From Melioribacter sp051488685 (GTDB lineage Bacteria; Bacteroidota; Ignavibacteria; Ignavibacteriales; Melioribacteraceae), in the NCBI RefSeq assembly GCF_051488685.1, contig NZ_JBPSEH010000009.1:1-64000 (forward strand): 64,000 nucleotides of DNA, written 5' to 3'. This document shows positions 25,601 to 35,448 of the stretch, piece by piece. The notes below the pieces were generated by a model. That model ran no database searches. It saw only the letters and a program-made list of their open reading frames with translations, and was not told the origin of the DNA. The translations under genes and the position numbers were made by a program. Each line of letters opens with the position of its first letter. The first letter of the stretch is position 1.

Positions 25601-28600
25601 ATGCATAAACAAATTATTGAAAAATTAACTCCATTTAAAAAACTATCCGATTTACTCGAACAAAGGCAGAGGAAAGTTTTTGTATCACCTTTGGAAGGTT
25701 CGTTTAAAAGCCTTTTCGTTCAATCGTTTTTTAGAAAAGGTAAGCAGATATTATTATTAACATCCTCGCTGACCGAATTAAAGGAATTGAGTGTTGAACT
25801 TGCTCTGCTTGGATTGTCCGATGATTTAATTGTACTTGAGGACTTCGAAGGCGACGTCGTCCAGGAAAAATTAACCGATATTTCGAACCGCAAATCGTTT
25901 ATTCTTGTATCGACTTACGAATTGCTTAAAGAAAAATTTCCTTCCAGAGATGCACTCGGAAAAAGCACAACAAAAGTTGAGATTGGCGGGGAACTTCCTT
26001 ACGATCAACTCATCGAATATCTCAACCTGATCAATTACGACCAGGATAAATATGTCGATCAACCGGGCGAATATGCGCTGCGAGGTTCGATAATCGATTT
26101 CTGGTCCTACAGTGAAAAACTACCTTGCAGGGTTGAATTCGACGGCGATTTTATTGAATCGATCCGATATTTTGACCCGGAATCTCAACGTTCCACACAA
26201 AAAGTCGATTCTGTTACACTTGCCTCCTCGTGCGCAAATGGCGAAATGACTGCGGATATTTTCGATTATCTCGAATCGCCGTTTGTTATTGCTTCGGATT
26301 ATTATTTAGCAAATCTCACGAACATCAACGATTCCAATAAAAATTTGACCGATAAAATGGATGACCTCGACGAGGATTTGAAATACGAACTTTACGAATA
26401 CGAGTTAGAAAATTACACTTATAAAAAAGATGAAGTGAAAAGAAAAAATGAATTACGGGTAGAATCGTTATTTGATAAAGATGCATTCTGGGTTCTGGAA
26501 GACCACATTGGAATTCATGAAGAGAGGATTAACCTTGGTTTGAGCGAAGCTCCATATATCAATTCCAATTATGAACTTTTGTTTTCCTCGTTAAAAAATT
26601 ATGCTGCGAAAGAATTTGAAATAGTTGTGGCCGTTGAAAACCAGCTCCAGATAAAGCGGTTAAGTGATTTATTTACCGAATACGATGAAGAAATTCAAAA
26701 ATATTACGAACAGGGATTAATCAAAATAATCGAATTGCCTATCAAGTCGGGCTTTGCAGTTAAAGAAGACCGATTCCTGTTGATGACGGATTATCAAATA
26801 TTCAATAAACCTTACAGGACGCGCCTATCAGAAGTTCAGAAAAAAGTTAAAAGAGTAACGAAGAAATCCAAGACTCGCGACCTTGCAAATCTAAAAATTG
26901 GCGACTATGTAGTGCACGAAAATTTCGGAATCGGTCAGTATGCCGGTTTGCAGACGATTAAAATCGGGAACGTCGAGCAAGAATCGATAAAAATTTTATA
27001 TGCTGAAGGCGGCGTTGTTTATGTTAACTTGAATTATTTGTCGCTGGTAAAAAAATATTCTTCCAGTGATAATGTCAAACCAAATTTATCCGTGCTCGGC
27101 TCTGGCGAATGGAAATCGACAAAGAAAAAGGTAAAGAGTAAAATCAAAGAAGCTGCACGGCAGCTCATTACTCTTTATGCCAAAAGAAAAATGTCAAAAG
27201 GTTTTGCATTCAGTCCCGATACAATCTGGCAAAAAGAACTCGAGGCATCTTTTATCTACGAAGACACACCCGATCAGGCTCGTGTTACCGAAGAAATTAA
27301 AAATGATATGGAAAATGAAACTCCCATGGACAGGCTTGTTTGTGGCGATGTGGGATTTGGAAAAACCGAAATTGCTGTAAGAGCAGCATTTAAAGCCGTA
27401 AACGACAATAAGCAGGTGGCTCTGCTTGTGCCTACCACAATATTAGCAGAACAGCATTACAATACATTCAGGGATCGATTGGTTCAGTTTCCTGTAAGAA
27501 TTGAAGTCCTTTCGAGGTTTCGCTCTCCGAAAGAACAGAAAGAAATTGTCGAAAAACTTGCGCGCGGAGAAGTCGATATTATCATTGGCACACACAGATT
27601 GTTGTCGAAAGACATCAGTTTTCGCGATCTCGGACTTTTAATTATTGACGAGGAGCACCGTTTCGGCGTTATGGCAAAGGAAAAGTTGCGAGCTCTTAAA
27701 GCCAATGTAGATACGCTTACACTTACTGCTACACCGATACCGAGAACATTGAATCTTTCTTTACTCGGTGCACGTGACCTCTCGATTATTGCAACTCCTC
27801 CCCCAAACAGGCAACCTATCTTCACAAAAGTAGATTCGTTCGACATCCAAAAAATAAGAGAATGGGTGCTGAGTGAAATTAAAAGAGGCGGACAGATTTA
27901 TTTTATACACGACAGGGTACAATCGATCGAAAAAATTGCTGCTTACATAAAAAAACATATTCCCGAAATAAAAGTAGGCATAGCTCACGGAAAATTGAAG
28001 CCAGCGCAACTTGAAAAAGTGATTCACGATTTCGTCGAAAAAAAATACGACATGCTTATTTCTACAAAAATAATCGAGTCTGGAATTGACATTCCAAGTG
28101 TAAATACAATCATAGTGAACAGGGCTGATAGATTTGGTCTGGCGGAATTACACCAGCTACGCGGCAGGGTAGGTAGAAGCAATCGTCAAGCTTACGCTTA
28201 TTTCCTTGTGCCATCTGTCAATACAATTACAAAAAAGGCTTTTCGTCGTCTGCAGGCAATCGAAGAATATACAGAGCTGGGTGAAGGATTTAGCCTGTCG
28301 ATGAGAGACCTCGAAATCAGAGGAGCCGGCAATTTGCTGGGAACCGAACAGAGTGGATTTATCGATTCGGTGGGCTTCGACCTCTATCTGAAACTTGTAG
28401 ACGAAGCGGTTGAAGAATTGAAAGAAAGCGAGTTTAAAGAAATTTTCAGGGATTTACCCAAACAGATTGAACGCTCTGAACCAGCTATCGATACATACTT
28501 TGAAATTGGTATTCCTGCGGATTACATGCCCGATCAATCCGACCGCCTTGGCTTTTATACCTCTTTGTTCTCTATGGTTAAAATCGACGAGACAGAAGAA

Positions 28601-28978
28601 ATAATTGAAGAACTGGAGGACCGCTTCGGTAAAATTCCCCCCGTAGTTAAGAACTTAATTGACGTCGCACGACTCCGTTTCTATGCTTCGCTTGCTCTGT
28701 GGGAAAGAATAATCATTCAACAGGACAAAGTAATTGTGGTTTTACCTAAAGGGAACAGAGAAGAATATTATAAAAATAAGTTTGTTCCAATTCTTGAGTA
28801 CATTAATTCTAATTTCGGCAAAAGAGTCCGCTTTGTTCAGCAAAAGGAACTTCTTAAACTGGAAATAACAAATGATTTTAAAAATCCCGAAGACATCCTT
28901 AAATTCATGATTACATTTACACAGAGGATTTCGGAATTGACAGGAGAATATCATCCGAAAGCCGAAGTGGTTAATTAA
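25601..28978 (+). CDS. mfd: Transcription-repair coupling factor Mfd
   Basis: 1125 residues. Mfd removes RNA polymerase stalled at lesions and recruits UvrA. Domains in order: N-terminal UvrB-like damage module (about 1-330), RNA polymerase interaction CarD-like domain (about 425-500, with GDYVVHENFGIGQYAG), SF2 translocase motor and TRG relay, and the C-terminal autoinhibitory domain. The motor carries Walker A GDVGFGKTE (about 581-589), DEEHRFG (about 682), TLTATPIPRT and the motif VI QLRGRVGRS. Length is within the usual 1100-1180. The upstream hairpin suggests an independent transcript. Confidence 0.98.
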   Translation: MHKQIIEKLTPFKKLSDLLEQRQRKVFVSPLEGSFKSLFVQSFFRKGKQILLLTSSLTELKELSVELALLGLSDDLIVLEDFEGDVVQEKLTDISNRKSFILVSTYELLKEKFPSRDALGKSTTKVEIGGELPYDQLIEYLNLINYDQDKYVDQPGEYALRGSIIDFWSYSEKLPCRVEFDGDFIESIRYFDPESQRSTQKVDSVTLASSCANGEMTADIFDYLESPFVIASDYYLANLTNINDSNKNLTDKMDDLDEDLKYELYEYELENYTYKKDEVKRKNELRVESLFDKDAFWVLEDHIGIHEERINLGLSEAPYINSNYELLFSSLKNYAAKEFEIVVAVENQLQIKRLSDLFTEYDEEIQKYYEQGLIKIIELPIKSGFAVKEDRFLLMTDYQIFNKPYRTRLSEVQKKVKRVTKKSKTRDLANLKIGDYVVHENFGIGQYAGLQTIKIGNVEQESIKILYAEGGVVYVNLNYLSLVKKYSSSDNVKPNLSVLGSGEWKSTKKKVKSKIKEAARQLITLYAKRKMSKGFAFSPDTIWQKELEASFIYEDTPDQARVTEEIKNDMENETPMDRLVCGDVGFGKTEIAVRAAFKAVNDNKQVALLVPTTILAEQHYNTFRDRLVQFPVRIEVLSRFRSPKEQKEIVEKLARGEVDIIIGTHRLLSKDISFRDLGLLIIDEEHRFGVMAKEKLRALKANVDTLTLTATPIPRTLNLSLLGARDLSIIATPPPNRQPIFTKVDSFDIQKIREWVLSEIKRGGQIYFIHDRVQSIEKIAAYIKKHIPEIKVGIAHGKLKPAQLEKVIHDFVEKKYDMLISTKIIESGIDIPSVNTIIVNRADRFGLAELHQLRGRVGRSNRQAYAYFLVPSVNTITKKAFRRLQAIEEYTELGEGFSLSMRDLEIRGAGNLLGTEQSGFIDSVGFDLYLKLVDEAVEELKESEFKEIFRDLPKQIERSEPAIDTYFEIGIPADYMPDQSDRLGFYTSLFSMVKIDETEEIIEELEDRFGKIPPVVKNLIDVARLRFYASLALWERIIIQQDKVIVVLPKGNREEYYKNKFVPILEYINSNFGKRVRFVQQKELLKLEITNDFKNPEDILKFMITFTQRISELTGEYHPKAEVVN

Positions 28979-29048
28979 TACCTCTCATCTTGTTAATCAG
29001 TTCGAATCTGTTTAATTTAGTAACTCAAATTCAGACATACAGGTAAAT

Positions 29049-30374
29049 ATGAATAAAAACAGTGTATATATCGAAACGTACGGCTGCCAGATGAATTTTG
29101 CAGATTCTGAATTGGTAATGGGAATCTTAAAAAACAAAGGATTTGAAATTACGCGTAATATTGACGATGCTAATGTAATACTTCTCAATACCTGCAGTGT
29201 AAGAGACAATGCCGAGCAAAAGATATTTAACCGACTCGACCACTTGAAACGTGTAAAAAGAGAAAATCCGCAGGCAATTATTGGAATATTGGGCTGTATG
29301 GCCGAACGTCTAAGAAAAAGACTTATTGAGGAAAAAAAGATTGTCGACGTTGTAGTAGGGCCGGATGAATACAGACGCTTACCTGAATATATCGACCATG
29401 CCTTTGGAGGTGAGAAAGGAATCGGCGTTAAACTATCGCGTACAGAAACTTACGACGATATAATACCTTACAGAGAAGATGGGATAAGTGCGTGGATATC
29501 GGTTATGAGAGGTTGCGACAAGTTTTGCAGTTTCTGTGTTGTACCTTTTACAAGGGGCAGGGAAAGAAGCCGCTCACTCGAATCGATTGTAAACGAAGTT
29601 AAATCGTTATCCGAAAGAAATTTCAAAGAAGTCACACTGCTCGGGCAGAATGTAAATTCTTACAACGATAACGGAAGGGACTTTGCAGATTTGCTGGCTG
29701 CATGCTCAAATGCGGCCCCGGAAATGAGAATCCGATTTACCACATCGCATCCTCAGGATTTATCCGATAAGCTTCTCTATACAATTGCCGAACACGACAA
29801 TATCTGCAATTATATTCATCTGCCTGTACAATCGGGTTCGAATAGAATACTGGAACTAATGAATCGCACCTACACTATCGAACACTATCTAAATCTTATC
29901 GATAAAGCACGCAGAATTATTCCAGGCGTCAGTTTTTCAACAGACATTATTGCAGGTTTTCCCACCGAAACCGAAGAAGACCATTTAATGACGCTCGAAG
30001 TTATGAAAGAAGTTAGATACGATGGTGCTTATATGTTTAAATATTCTCCTCGAGAAGGTACGAAAGCTTACAGTATGAACGACGACGTCCCCGAAGAAAC
30101 CAAAATCAGAAGATTAAATGAAATAATCGATCTTCAGCAGCAGATTTCTTATGAAATCAATCAATCTTTGATTGGTAAAGAAGAAATAATATTGGTCGAA
30201 GGATTTAGTAAAAAATCCGATGAATTCTTGTCGGGCAGAACAGATACGAATAAAGTTGCAGTCTTTCCGAAGCGCGATGATATAAAAGTGGGAGATTATG
30301 TGAGAATTGAAATAACACGCGCAACTTCAGCCACTTTGTTTGGTAACTCACCTGTATTGGTCGAGGTCAACTAA
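29049..30374 (+). CDS. miaB: tRNA methylthiotransferase MiaB
   Basis: 441 residues. MiaB adds the 2-methylthio group to isopentenyl-adenosine 37 of tRNA. Cluster cysteines are C13 (TYGCQMN), C49 (NTCSVR) and C83 (GCMAER); the radical-SAM motif is C156-C160-C163 (RGCDKFCSFC), followed by PFTRGRERSR; a TRAM domain closes the protein. TYGCQMN separates it from RimO. Its 3' end overlaps the convergent SPOR-domain gene by 27 bases. Confidence 0.98.
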   Translation: MNKNSVYIETYGCQMNFADSELVMGILKNKGFEITRNIDDANVILLNTCSVRDNAEQKIFNRLDHLKRVKRENPQAIIGILGCMAERLRKRLIEEKKIVDVVVGPDEYRRLPEYIDHAFGGEKGIGVKLSRTETYDDIIPYREDGISAWISVMRGCDKFCSFCVVPFTRGRERSRSLESIVNEVKSLSERNFKEVTLLGQNVNSYNDNGRDFADLLAACSNAAPEMRIRFTTSHPQDLSDKLLYTIAEHDNICNYIHLPVQSGSNRILELMNRTYTIEHYLNLIDKARRIIPGVSFSTDIIAGFPTETEEDHLMTLEVMKEVRYDGAYMFKYSPREGTKAYSMNDDVPEETKIRRLNEIIDLQQQISYEINQSLIGKEEIILVEGFSKKSDEFLSGRTDTNKVAVFPKRDDIKVGDYVRIEITRATSATLFGNSPVLVEVN

Positions 30375-31034
30375 ACGTCCTTTTATACTGAATTTATTTT
30401 CGAGAAGCTCTAGTAAAGGCTTGCTTTCAATCTCATTCTCGAATTTTCCTGCCAGAACAATACTGAATAAGCTTCCTCCAATTTCTCTGCTGATTATTTC
30501 ACATTCGTATCCTTCCATCTTTAACTGGCTTACAAGGCGCTCTGCATTTTCCTTTTTTAAAAATGCACCAGCCTGTACTGTATATTTGTATTCTTTAAGT
30601 TCCTCTACCTCATCTGTTGTATCTGGCAAATTTCTGTCGGTATATTTCAAATAAGGTGACGAAGGATAATTTTTTTTCAGTGTATTGAGATATGATTCAG
30701 CTTTTTTATAAGCTCCGATTGAGTAATAATATGTATAAATTCGGTAAAGAGCAGCGTCGGCATAACGGCTTTCCGGAAATTTTTCAAATATGTTTATGTA
30801 TTTATTCAATGCACTTTTTCCGTCGCTGGTAAGTACGGCATCAAGGAACAATATCGATGGATCCGACTCGGTATAATTTTTTTTAAGAAATTCTACAGCT
30901 TTATCGATCTCCCCTTTTTCTATATTAATTAGTGCGTCTTTTATGTCAATTTCCTGAGAAAATGTTGTTATATGTCCACAAAAGAAAATTGAAAGGAATA
31001 AAACTTTTATAAAATATTTGGTAATGCAGGTCAT
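30348..31034 (-). CDS. SPOR-domain protein with TPR repeats
   Basis: A 228-residue exported protein with a signal peptide ending TTFSQ. Residues about 25-130 form TPR-like helices (PESRYADAALYRIYTYYYSIGAYKKAESYLNTL). The C-terminal 75 residues are a SPOR domain (YTVQAGAFLKKENAERLVSQLKMEGYECEII), which binds denuded glycan strands of septal peptidoglycan. It is probably periplasmic, acting in division or envelope maintenance. The gene overlaps miaB by 27 bases and is divergent from the CPBP gene, with a promoter-like element in the shared 56-base gap. Confidence 0.88.
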   Translation of the reverse strand: MTCITKYFIKVLFLSIFFCGHITTFSQEIDIKDALINIEKGEIDKAVEFLKKNYTESDPSILFLDAVLTSDGKSALNKYINIFEKFPESRYADAALYRIYTYYYSIGAYKKAESYLNTLKKNYPSSPYLKYTDRNLPDTTDEVEELKEYKYTVQAGAFLKKENAERLVSQLKMEGYECEIISREIGGSLFSIVLAGKFENEIESKPLLELLENKFSIKGRLVDLDQYR

Positions 31035-31073
31035 TATTTTTCGTATTCTTATTATATTATCATTAGATTATAA

Positions 31074-31081
31074 CAAAAATA
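31074..31081 (-). promoter_or_regulatory. TAnnTTTG -7 element upstream of SPOR gene
   Basis: Reads TATTTTTG on the minus strand, 39 bases before the ATG at 31034. The following bases TTAT also match the rimO element at 7672-7679. Confidence 0.35.
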
Positions 31082-31090
31082 GCAAAAAAT

Positions 31091-32044
31091 ATGGACGAAG
31101 AAAGGAATTCACTTCACAAAGAAAACGACGATAAAGAACAGAAGATTAAAATAAGTATAACGCCGGTTGGAGCTGCTTTGCTGGGACTGGCGTTGGTCTT
31201 TGTGCTTTATCAATTCGGCGGTGCTCTTCTTACATTATTGATATTTGGATTTGATGTAGACAAAGCTGACGTCAATGCAGTCAGATTGCTAACGGCAGGT
31301 GGACAAATTTTATTAATTCTTTTACCGTCACTTTTATTGGCAAAATTTATTTACACCGACGTCACTTCAATTCTTAAATTCAAATTTCCTGAAAAAAAGG
31401 AAGTATTTCTTTTTATAATCGGGATGATAATTATTACTCCTTTGTTGCAAAATTATCTTTATATACAGAATTATTTTATTACGAAAGCAGCCGAAAACTA
31501 TGGAGCAATTAAATCAATCAAACAAATTGTAGACCAGCTCGACAAATTACTCGAAAGTGCATACGGAAGTTTGCTCGTTTCAAATTCATTTTTCGAGTCA
31601 TCGTTAATAGTGTTCATCATTGCGGTAATACCGGCTATTTGCGAAGAGGTCTTTTTTAGAGGCTACGTTATATCGAGCTTCCAGCTCAAATATTCACCAT
31701 TTCTCAGCGCCCTAATAACGGGATTATTTTTCGGAATTTATCATTTCAATCCTTATGGCTTGATTCCACTAATAGTGCTCGGAACATATTTTGGATTTGC
31801 TGCATACAAAAGCGAGTCCATTTTTGTGCCGATGGCTCTTCATTTTCTGAATAATTTTTTTGCAGTTACAGCTTACTTAATCCTGGGCGAGCAGGAACTA
31901 ATAAGTTCAAACGTCGTTCCAGAAAAAGATATTTCAATATATCTTATCAGTTTTGTTGTTTTGGTTATTCTATTTGCAGCATTTGTATTTTACGTAAATA
32001 GAATGTATAAATTAAAAGAAGAACAAAAAGAAGGTGAATTATGA
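31091..32044 (+). CDS. CPBP-family intramembrane glutamic protease
   Basis: A 317-residue polytopic membrane protein. It has the CPBP (Abi/Rce1-like) signature: EEVFFRGY (motif 1, EExxxR, about residue 188), FGIYHFNP (motif 2, about 222) and the late HFLNNFF (motif 3, about 258). The enzyme family cleaves within membranes; in bacteria it covers prenyl-protein-like substrates and bacteriocin immunity, but here neither partner is seen. About eight membrane helices are expected. It overlaps the next gene by 4 bases (ATGA), and the cluster ends with cdsA. Confidence 0.9.
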   Translation: MDEERNSLHKENDDKEQKIKISITPVGAALLGLALVFVLYQFGGALLTLLIFGFDVDKADVNAVRLLTAGGQILLILLPSLLLAKFIYTDVTSILKFKFPEKKEVFLFIIGMIIITPLLQNYLYIQNYFITKAAENYGAIKSIKQIVDQLDKLLESAYGSLLVSNSFFESSLIVFIIAVIPAICEEVFFRGYVISSFQLKYSPFLSALITGLFFGIYHFNPYGLIPLIVLGTYFGFAAYKSESIFVPMALHFLNNFFAVTAYLILGEQELISSNVVPEKDISIYLISFVVLVILFAAFVFYVNRMYKLKEEQKEGEL

Positions 32045-32397
32045 TTTGTCCGAAATGTGAATACGAATATGTTGAAGGAATAAATGTATGTCCTGATTGC
32101 GGTGTTCAATTAGTTAGCAAAGAAGAATTTGAGGGACATCTGGTACACCCTGAAGATTGGGTAGTGGTTTATACCTGCTCTGACAATATTGAAGCCGAGA
32201 TGTATAAAGCGAATCTGGAAAGCGCAGATGTTGAAACACTGGTATTATCTCAGAAGGACAGGAACTATCCGACTGTTGGCGACCTGGCAATAATTAAAAT
32301 CCTGGTAAAAAAAGTTGATGCAGAATCCGCTCTTGAAATAATTAAAGATATCAATAGCCGCTCAATAAATTCGGAGGATCAGGGAGATGAAGAGTAA
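32041..32397 (+). CDS. Zinc-ribbon DUF2007 protein
   Basis: A 118-residue protein with an N-terminal zinc ribbon (CPKCEYEYVEGINVCPDC, two CxxC pairs) and a C-terminal DUF2007 domain (VVVYTCSDNIEAEMYKANLESADVETLVLS), a small ferredoxin-like fold considered a putative signal-transducing domain. It is cytoplasmic, with no signal peptide. It overlaps the CPBP protease gene by 4 bases and cdsA by 11 bases, suggesting tight coupling with phospholipid synthesis genes. Function unknown. Confidence 0.85.
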   Translation: MICPKCEYEYVEGINVCPDCGVQLVSKEEFEGHLVHPEDWVVVYTCSDNIEAEMYKANLESADVETLVLSQKDRNYPTVGDLAIIKILVKKVDAESALEIIKDINSRSINSEDQGDEE

Positions 32398-33211
32398 TCT
32401 TACCAAACGTGTAATTGTTGCTCTCTTCGGTATTCCCATAATCTTATTTCTTGCAATGGCAGGGAAAGGACCGTTTTTATTCCTGGCTTTGTTTATAGGC
32501 ATCTTATCTTTTATTGAATTTGCAGGTATGTTGAAAAAAAAGAAATTTTATCCGAATGTTATTGCCGGTACAGTTGCGATAATTGCATTGATATTGAATG
32601 CATACTTTCATTTCATCGAATTTGAAATCCTATCATTTTTGATCGTTGCAGTAACATTATTCTGGGAAATGTTTAGAAATAAAGAATCTGCAGTAGCCAA
32701 CATAGGGGCAACACTCACGGGCATATTTTATATTGGACTGTTTACTTCGGCGATGGTTGCTATCAGGGAGTTTTATAGTGATTCATTCTTCCTTTATGAT
32801 AATGGAGGTTATTTAATAATTGGAGTACTGGTTTCGATATGGGTATGCGACTCTGCAGCATATTTTATTGGAACTGCATTTGGTAAGCATAAAATTTTTC
32901 CAAGAATAAGTCCTAATAAAAGTTGGGAAGGCACAATTGCAGGTTTGGTATTTGCAGTAGCCACAATGATTGTATTCGTAACTTTGTTGATTGATGTACT
33001 CACAGTGAAAGACGGAATAATTATTGGATTAATTATTGGTGTCTTCGGTCAAGTTGGTGACTTCATAGAAAGTATGCTGAAAAGGGATTGTAATGTGAAG
33101 GATTCTTCGTCAATCATACCAGGTCACGGTGGAATTTTCGACCGTTTCGATTCATTGATTTACAGCGCCCCGCTCGTCTATCTTTATCTCTATTACTGGA
33201 CGACATTTTAG
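32387..33211 (+). CDS. cdsA: Phosphatidate cytidylyltransferase CdsA
   Basis: A 274-residue membrane enzyme that makes CDP-diacylglycerol from phosphatidate and CTP, the branch point of phospholipid synthesis. Multiple hydrophobic helices precede the conserved C-terminal motif GDFIESMLKRDCNVKDS, followed by SIIPGHGGIFDRFDS, the CDP-diglyceride synthetase signature. Length matches the family. Overlaps the DUF2007 gene by 11 bases. A convergent DUF5916 gene follows. Confidence 0.97.
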   Translation: MKSNLTKRVIVALFGIPIILFLAMAGKGPFLFLALFIGILSFIEFAGMLKKKKFYPNVIAGTVAIIALILNAYFHFIEFEILSFLIVAVTLFWEMFRNKESAVANIGATLTGIFYIGLFTSAMVAIREFYSDSFFLYDNGGYLIIGVLVSIWVCDSAAYFIGTAFGKHKIFPRISPNKSWEGTIAGLVFAVATMIVFVTLLIDVLTVKDGIIIGLIIGVFGQVGDFIESMLKRDCNVKDSSSIIPGHGGIFDRFDSLIYSAPLVYLYLYYWTTF

Positions 33212-33235
33212 CTTTATCCATAAGCTTATGAAAAA

Positions 33236-35371
33236 TCAGAAATAGTATAGATATTGTATCTTGAAAACACTGACTGTTTCGATTGACGCCATAGTGCGCA
33301 TGTCGTTTCGTTCATGTAAATCGTTGATTGCCAGATAAATCCAGCTTTTTGGAAGAAATTGATACGAGAAAAGTGCACCTAAAAAAATTCTTTCCAATTT
33401 GTCTGAAGATCTGAGAAAAAGATTATCGATGTAGACGTAGAAATTCAAGTCGTTAAGCGGAGTAAACGAAATCCACGGGCGCGTGTTGATAGTGATTTCT
33501 TCAATATGATTATCCGGATTGCCTTCAATCCAGAGATTAGCCGACGCACCAATATTTATGAAGTTGGAAATATTCCAGCCGAAGCTCGAGCCTGCCCAGC
33601 TGTAGAATGCAAGATATTCTCGTGAAAAATTGTAAGTTCTTGAAAACCCGCCCCAAACATTACCCCACCATGATGGGTCGGGACTAAACCAGCTACTGAG
33701 ATTGACAGAATAATAATCATATTTAACCGTGTCGTCTTTGACTTTACCGAAATCGGTATTAATTTCATACCCCCAATTGCTTCTGAATTGCATATTAAAT
33801 CCTATGACCCATGCTCTGTCGGTATAGTCATCTATTTTTTCGTAGTTAACAGCAGGTCCTGTATAAATTAAAATTTGGGATATAGCGCCTTTATCTATGA
33901 ACCAGACTGGTCCAGCAAGACCGACAGCTTCAAAAGTTCCACGCCAGGGTACATAGCCCACCTGATCGATATCGAAATCGTTTCCCACATAACGAGAACG
34001 AAACATTAAAATCCAGTCGTTCGTCATATTTGTATATCCCATTGAAGCGGCATAATCGCCTTTTGAGTTCTGAATTGAACGTGCAACTTGATAAGCCAGC
34101 TGCCAGTTCGAATTTCTGAATGCGCCGTCGATATCGAATACACCTTCGGTTCCAGCTGCAGTTTGCTTTCCGACGAATAAAATGCCTACTTCAGAATTTT
34201 CCATGATCTGGCGCTTCAGTCTGCCCGACAAAAAAAATGATGAAGGCTCAATTTTCGTTGAGTCGTCTTCGGTATATTCTACTTCGGGCGTTCTTGCAAC
34301 AAAACCGCCGTATTGCCACATTCCTATCCTTCCAAATGCTTTGGCTCCAAAATTAATTGGCACTTCTTTGCCATCGGGTAGCAACTTGCCGATTCTTCTT
34401 GAATAGAAAAGTTCCATCGGTCTGTAAAATCCCCAGTTACGCTGTCTGCCGGCGGGCATGAAAATTTCATTACCTTGAATAAAGAACGGTCTTCTCTCTG
34501 AAAAATATGATTCGTATCGAGTGATATTGAAATTGTATGGATCAGCCTCTATTTGAGCAAAATCAGGATTTGCCGTTGCTTGAAAGGTCAGCTGGGACGA
34601 TGGGTTATAAAAAATGTCGAGTCCGAAATTTGGTTTCATTTTATCGTTCAAAGTTGTGTATTTGCCATAGGTCGTTGGGTAAATTTCAAGGTTTAATCCT
34701 TTTACTGAAGGTTTAGATTTGTCGAAGACTAATTTACCAAATTTGGAAATGCGCTGTCCTTCATTTTGCTCGTAGACACACCAGTATAAATCTTCTTTCA
34801 AGGTCGGTATCCAGCGGTCGAAATCCAATCCCCAGTAATCGAGATTTTCGTCATACTGGAGAGATTTATATGGAATTTCTATTTCAACGACATAACCCCA
34901 ATCGTAAATCTGTGCGGCCGAGAACCAGATTCCATCCCAATTATAATCGCGATTGCGTGCGTCATCGAGCAATCTGCAATCGGATCGTACGTTCGCAGCC
35001 GAAACGGCGAACTTATATGCCGTCTTTCTATCGCCGAATGTATCGAGCATTATCGAAACAACATCTCCATTTGCATTGTCGTGTTTGCCAGTGTAATGTT
35101 GAATGTTTTTTTTATCGTCGTAAGAAATTATTAAACAGAATAAAGAATTGTCCGTACTCAAAATTTTAGCAACTGTTCTTTTACTCGGCGCTTTTGAATA
35201 ATATGGTGACAATTGAAAAAAGTCGTCTGTCGAATCGGCTCTGCTCCATATATCGTCTATAATTCCATCGATTTTAATGTCTGCATCAACTTTCTTTAAT
35301 TTCATTACTTTTTCTTCGTTGGCAGCGAAAATTTTTACAAGGATTAACAAAAATAACATCGATTTTTTCAT
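33236..35371 (-). CDS. DUF5916 protein: CBM9-like domain with outer-membrane barrel
   Basis: From the ATG at 35371 (GGAG 6-9 bases upstream) it has 711 residues and a signal peptide (MKKSMLFLLILVKIFAAN). Residues about 25-215 are a CBM9-like beta-sandwich (KIDGIIDDIWSRADSTDDFF). The rest is an outer-membrane barrel-like region, with ERRPFFIQGNEIF and FYSRRIG motifs typical for DUF5916 and a terminal aromatic YYF. The protein is probably surface-located. It is known widely in Bacteroidota without assigned function; a carbohydrate-related role is suggested only by the N-terminal fold. It is divergent from the TPR-GWxTD gene, with 77 bases between the starts. Confidence 0.85.
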   Translation of the reverse strand: MKKSMLFLLILVKIFAANEEKVMKLKKVDADIKIDGIIDDIWSRADSTDDFFQLSPYYSKAPSKRTVAKILSTDNSLFCLIISYDDKKNIQHYTGKHDNANGDVVSIMLDTFGDRKTAYKFAVSAANVRSDCRLLDDARNRDYNWDGIWFSAAQIYDWGYVVEIEIPYKSLQYDENLDYWGLDFDRWIPTLKEDLYWCVYEQNEGQRISKFGKLVFDKSKPSVKGLNLEIYPTTYGKYTTLNDKMKPNFGLDIFYNPSSQLTFQATANPDFAQIEADPYNFNITRYESYFSERRPFFIQGNEIFMPAGRQRNWGFYRPMELFYSRRIGKLLPDGKEVPINFGAKAFGRIGMWQYGGFVARTPEVEYTEDDSTKIEPSSFFLSGRLKRQIMENSEVGILFVGKQTAAGTEGVFDIDGAFRNSNWQLAYQVARSIQNSKGDYAASMGYTNMTNDWILMFRSRYVGNDFDIDQVGYVPWRGTFEAVGLAGPVWFIDKGAISQILIYTGPAVNYEKIDDYTDRAWVIGFNMQFRSNWGYEINTDFGKVKDDTVKYDYYSVNLSSWFSPDPSWWGNVWGGFSRTYNFSREYLAFYSWAGSSFGWNISNFINIGASANLWIEGNPDNHIEEITINTRPWISFTPLNDLNFYVYIDNLFLRSSDKLERIFLGALFSYQFLPKSWIYLAINDLHERNDMRTMASIETVSVFKIQYLYYF

Positions 35372-35448
35372 GACTTCTCCGGGTGACGTTTTAAACAACT
35401 TTCTTTATGTTTGTTTTGCTTGGTCTTTTAGACGTGACTTCTTGGAAA

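Noticed and set aside
33219..33230. 12-base palindrome CATAAGCTTATG between cdsA and the DUF5916 gene
   Set aside because: Short, AT-rich and without a T-tract; expected by chance in sequence of this composition.
34356..34370. Sequence resembling a sigma-54 TGGCAC-TTGC promoter
   Set aside because: It lies inside the DUF5916 gene and the spacing between the two halves is one base short of consensus.
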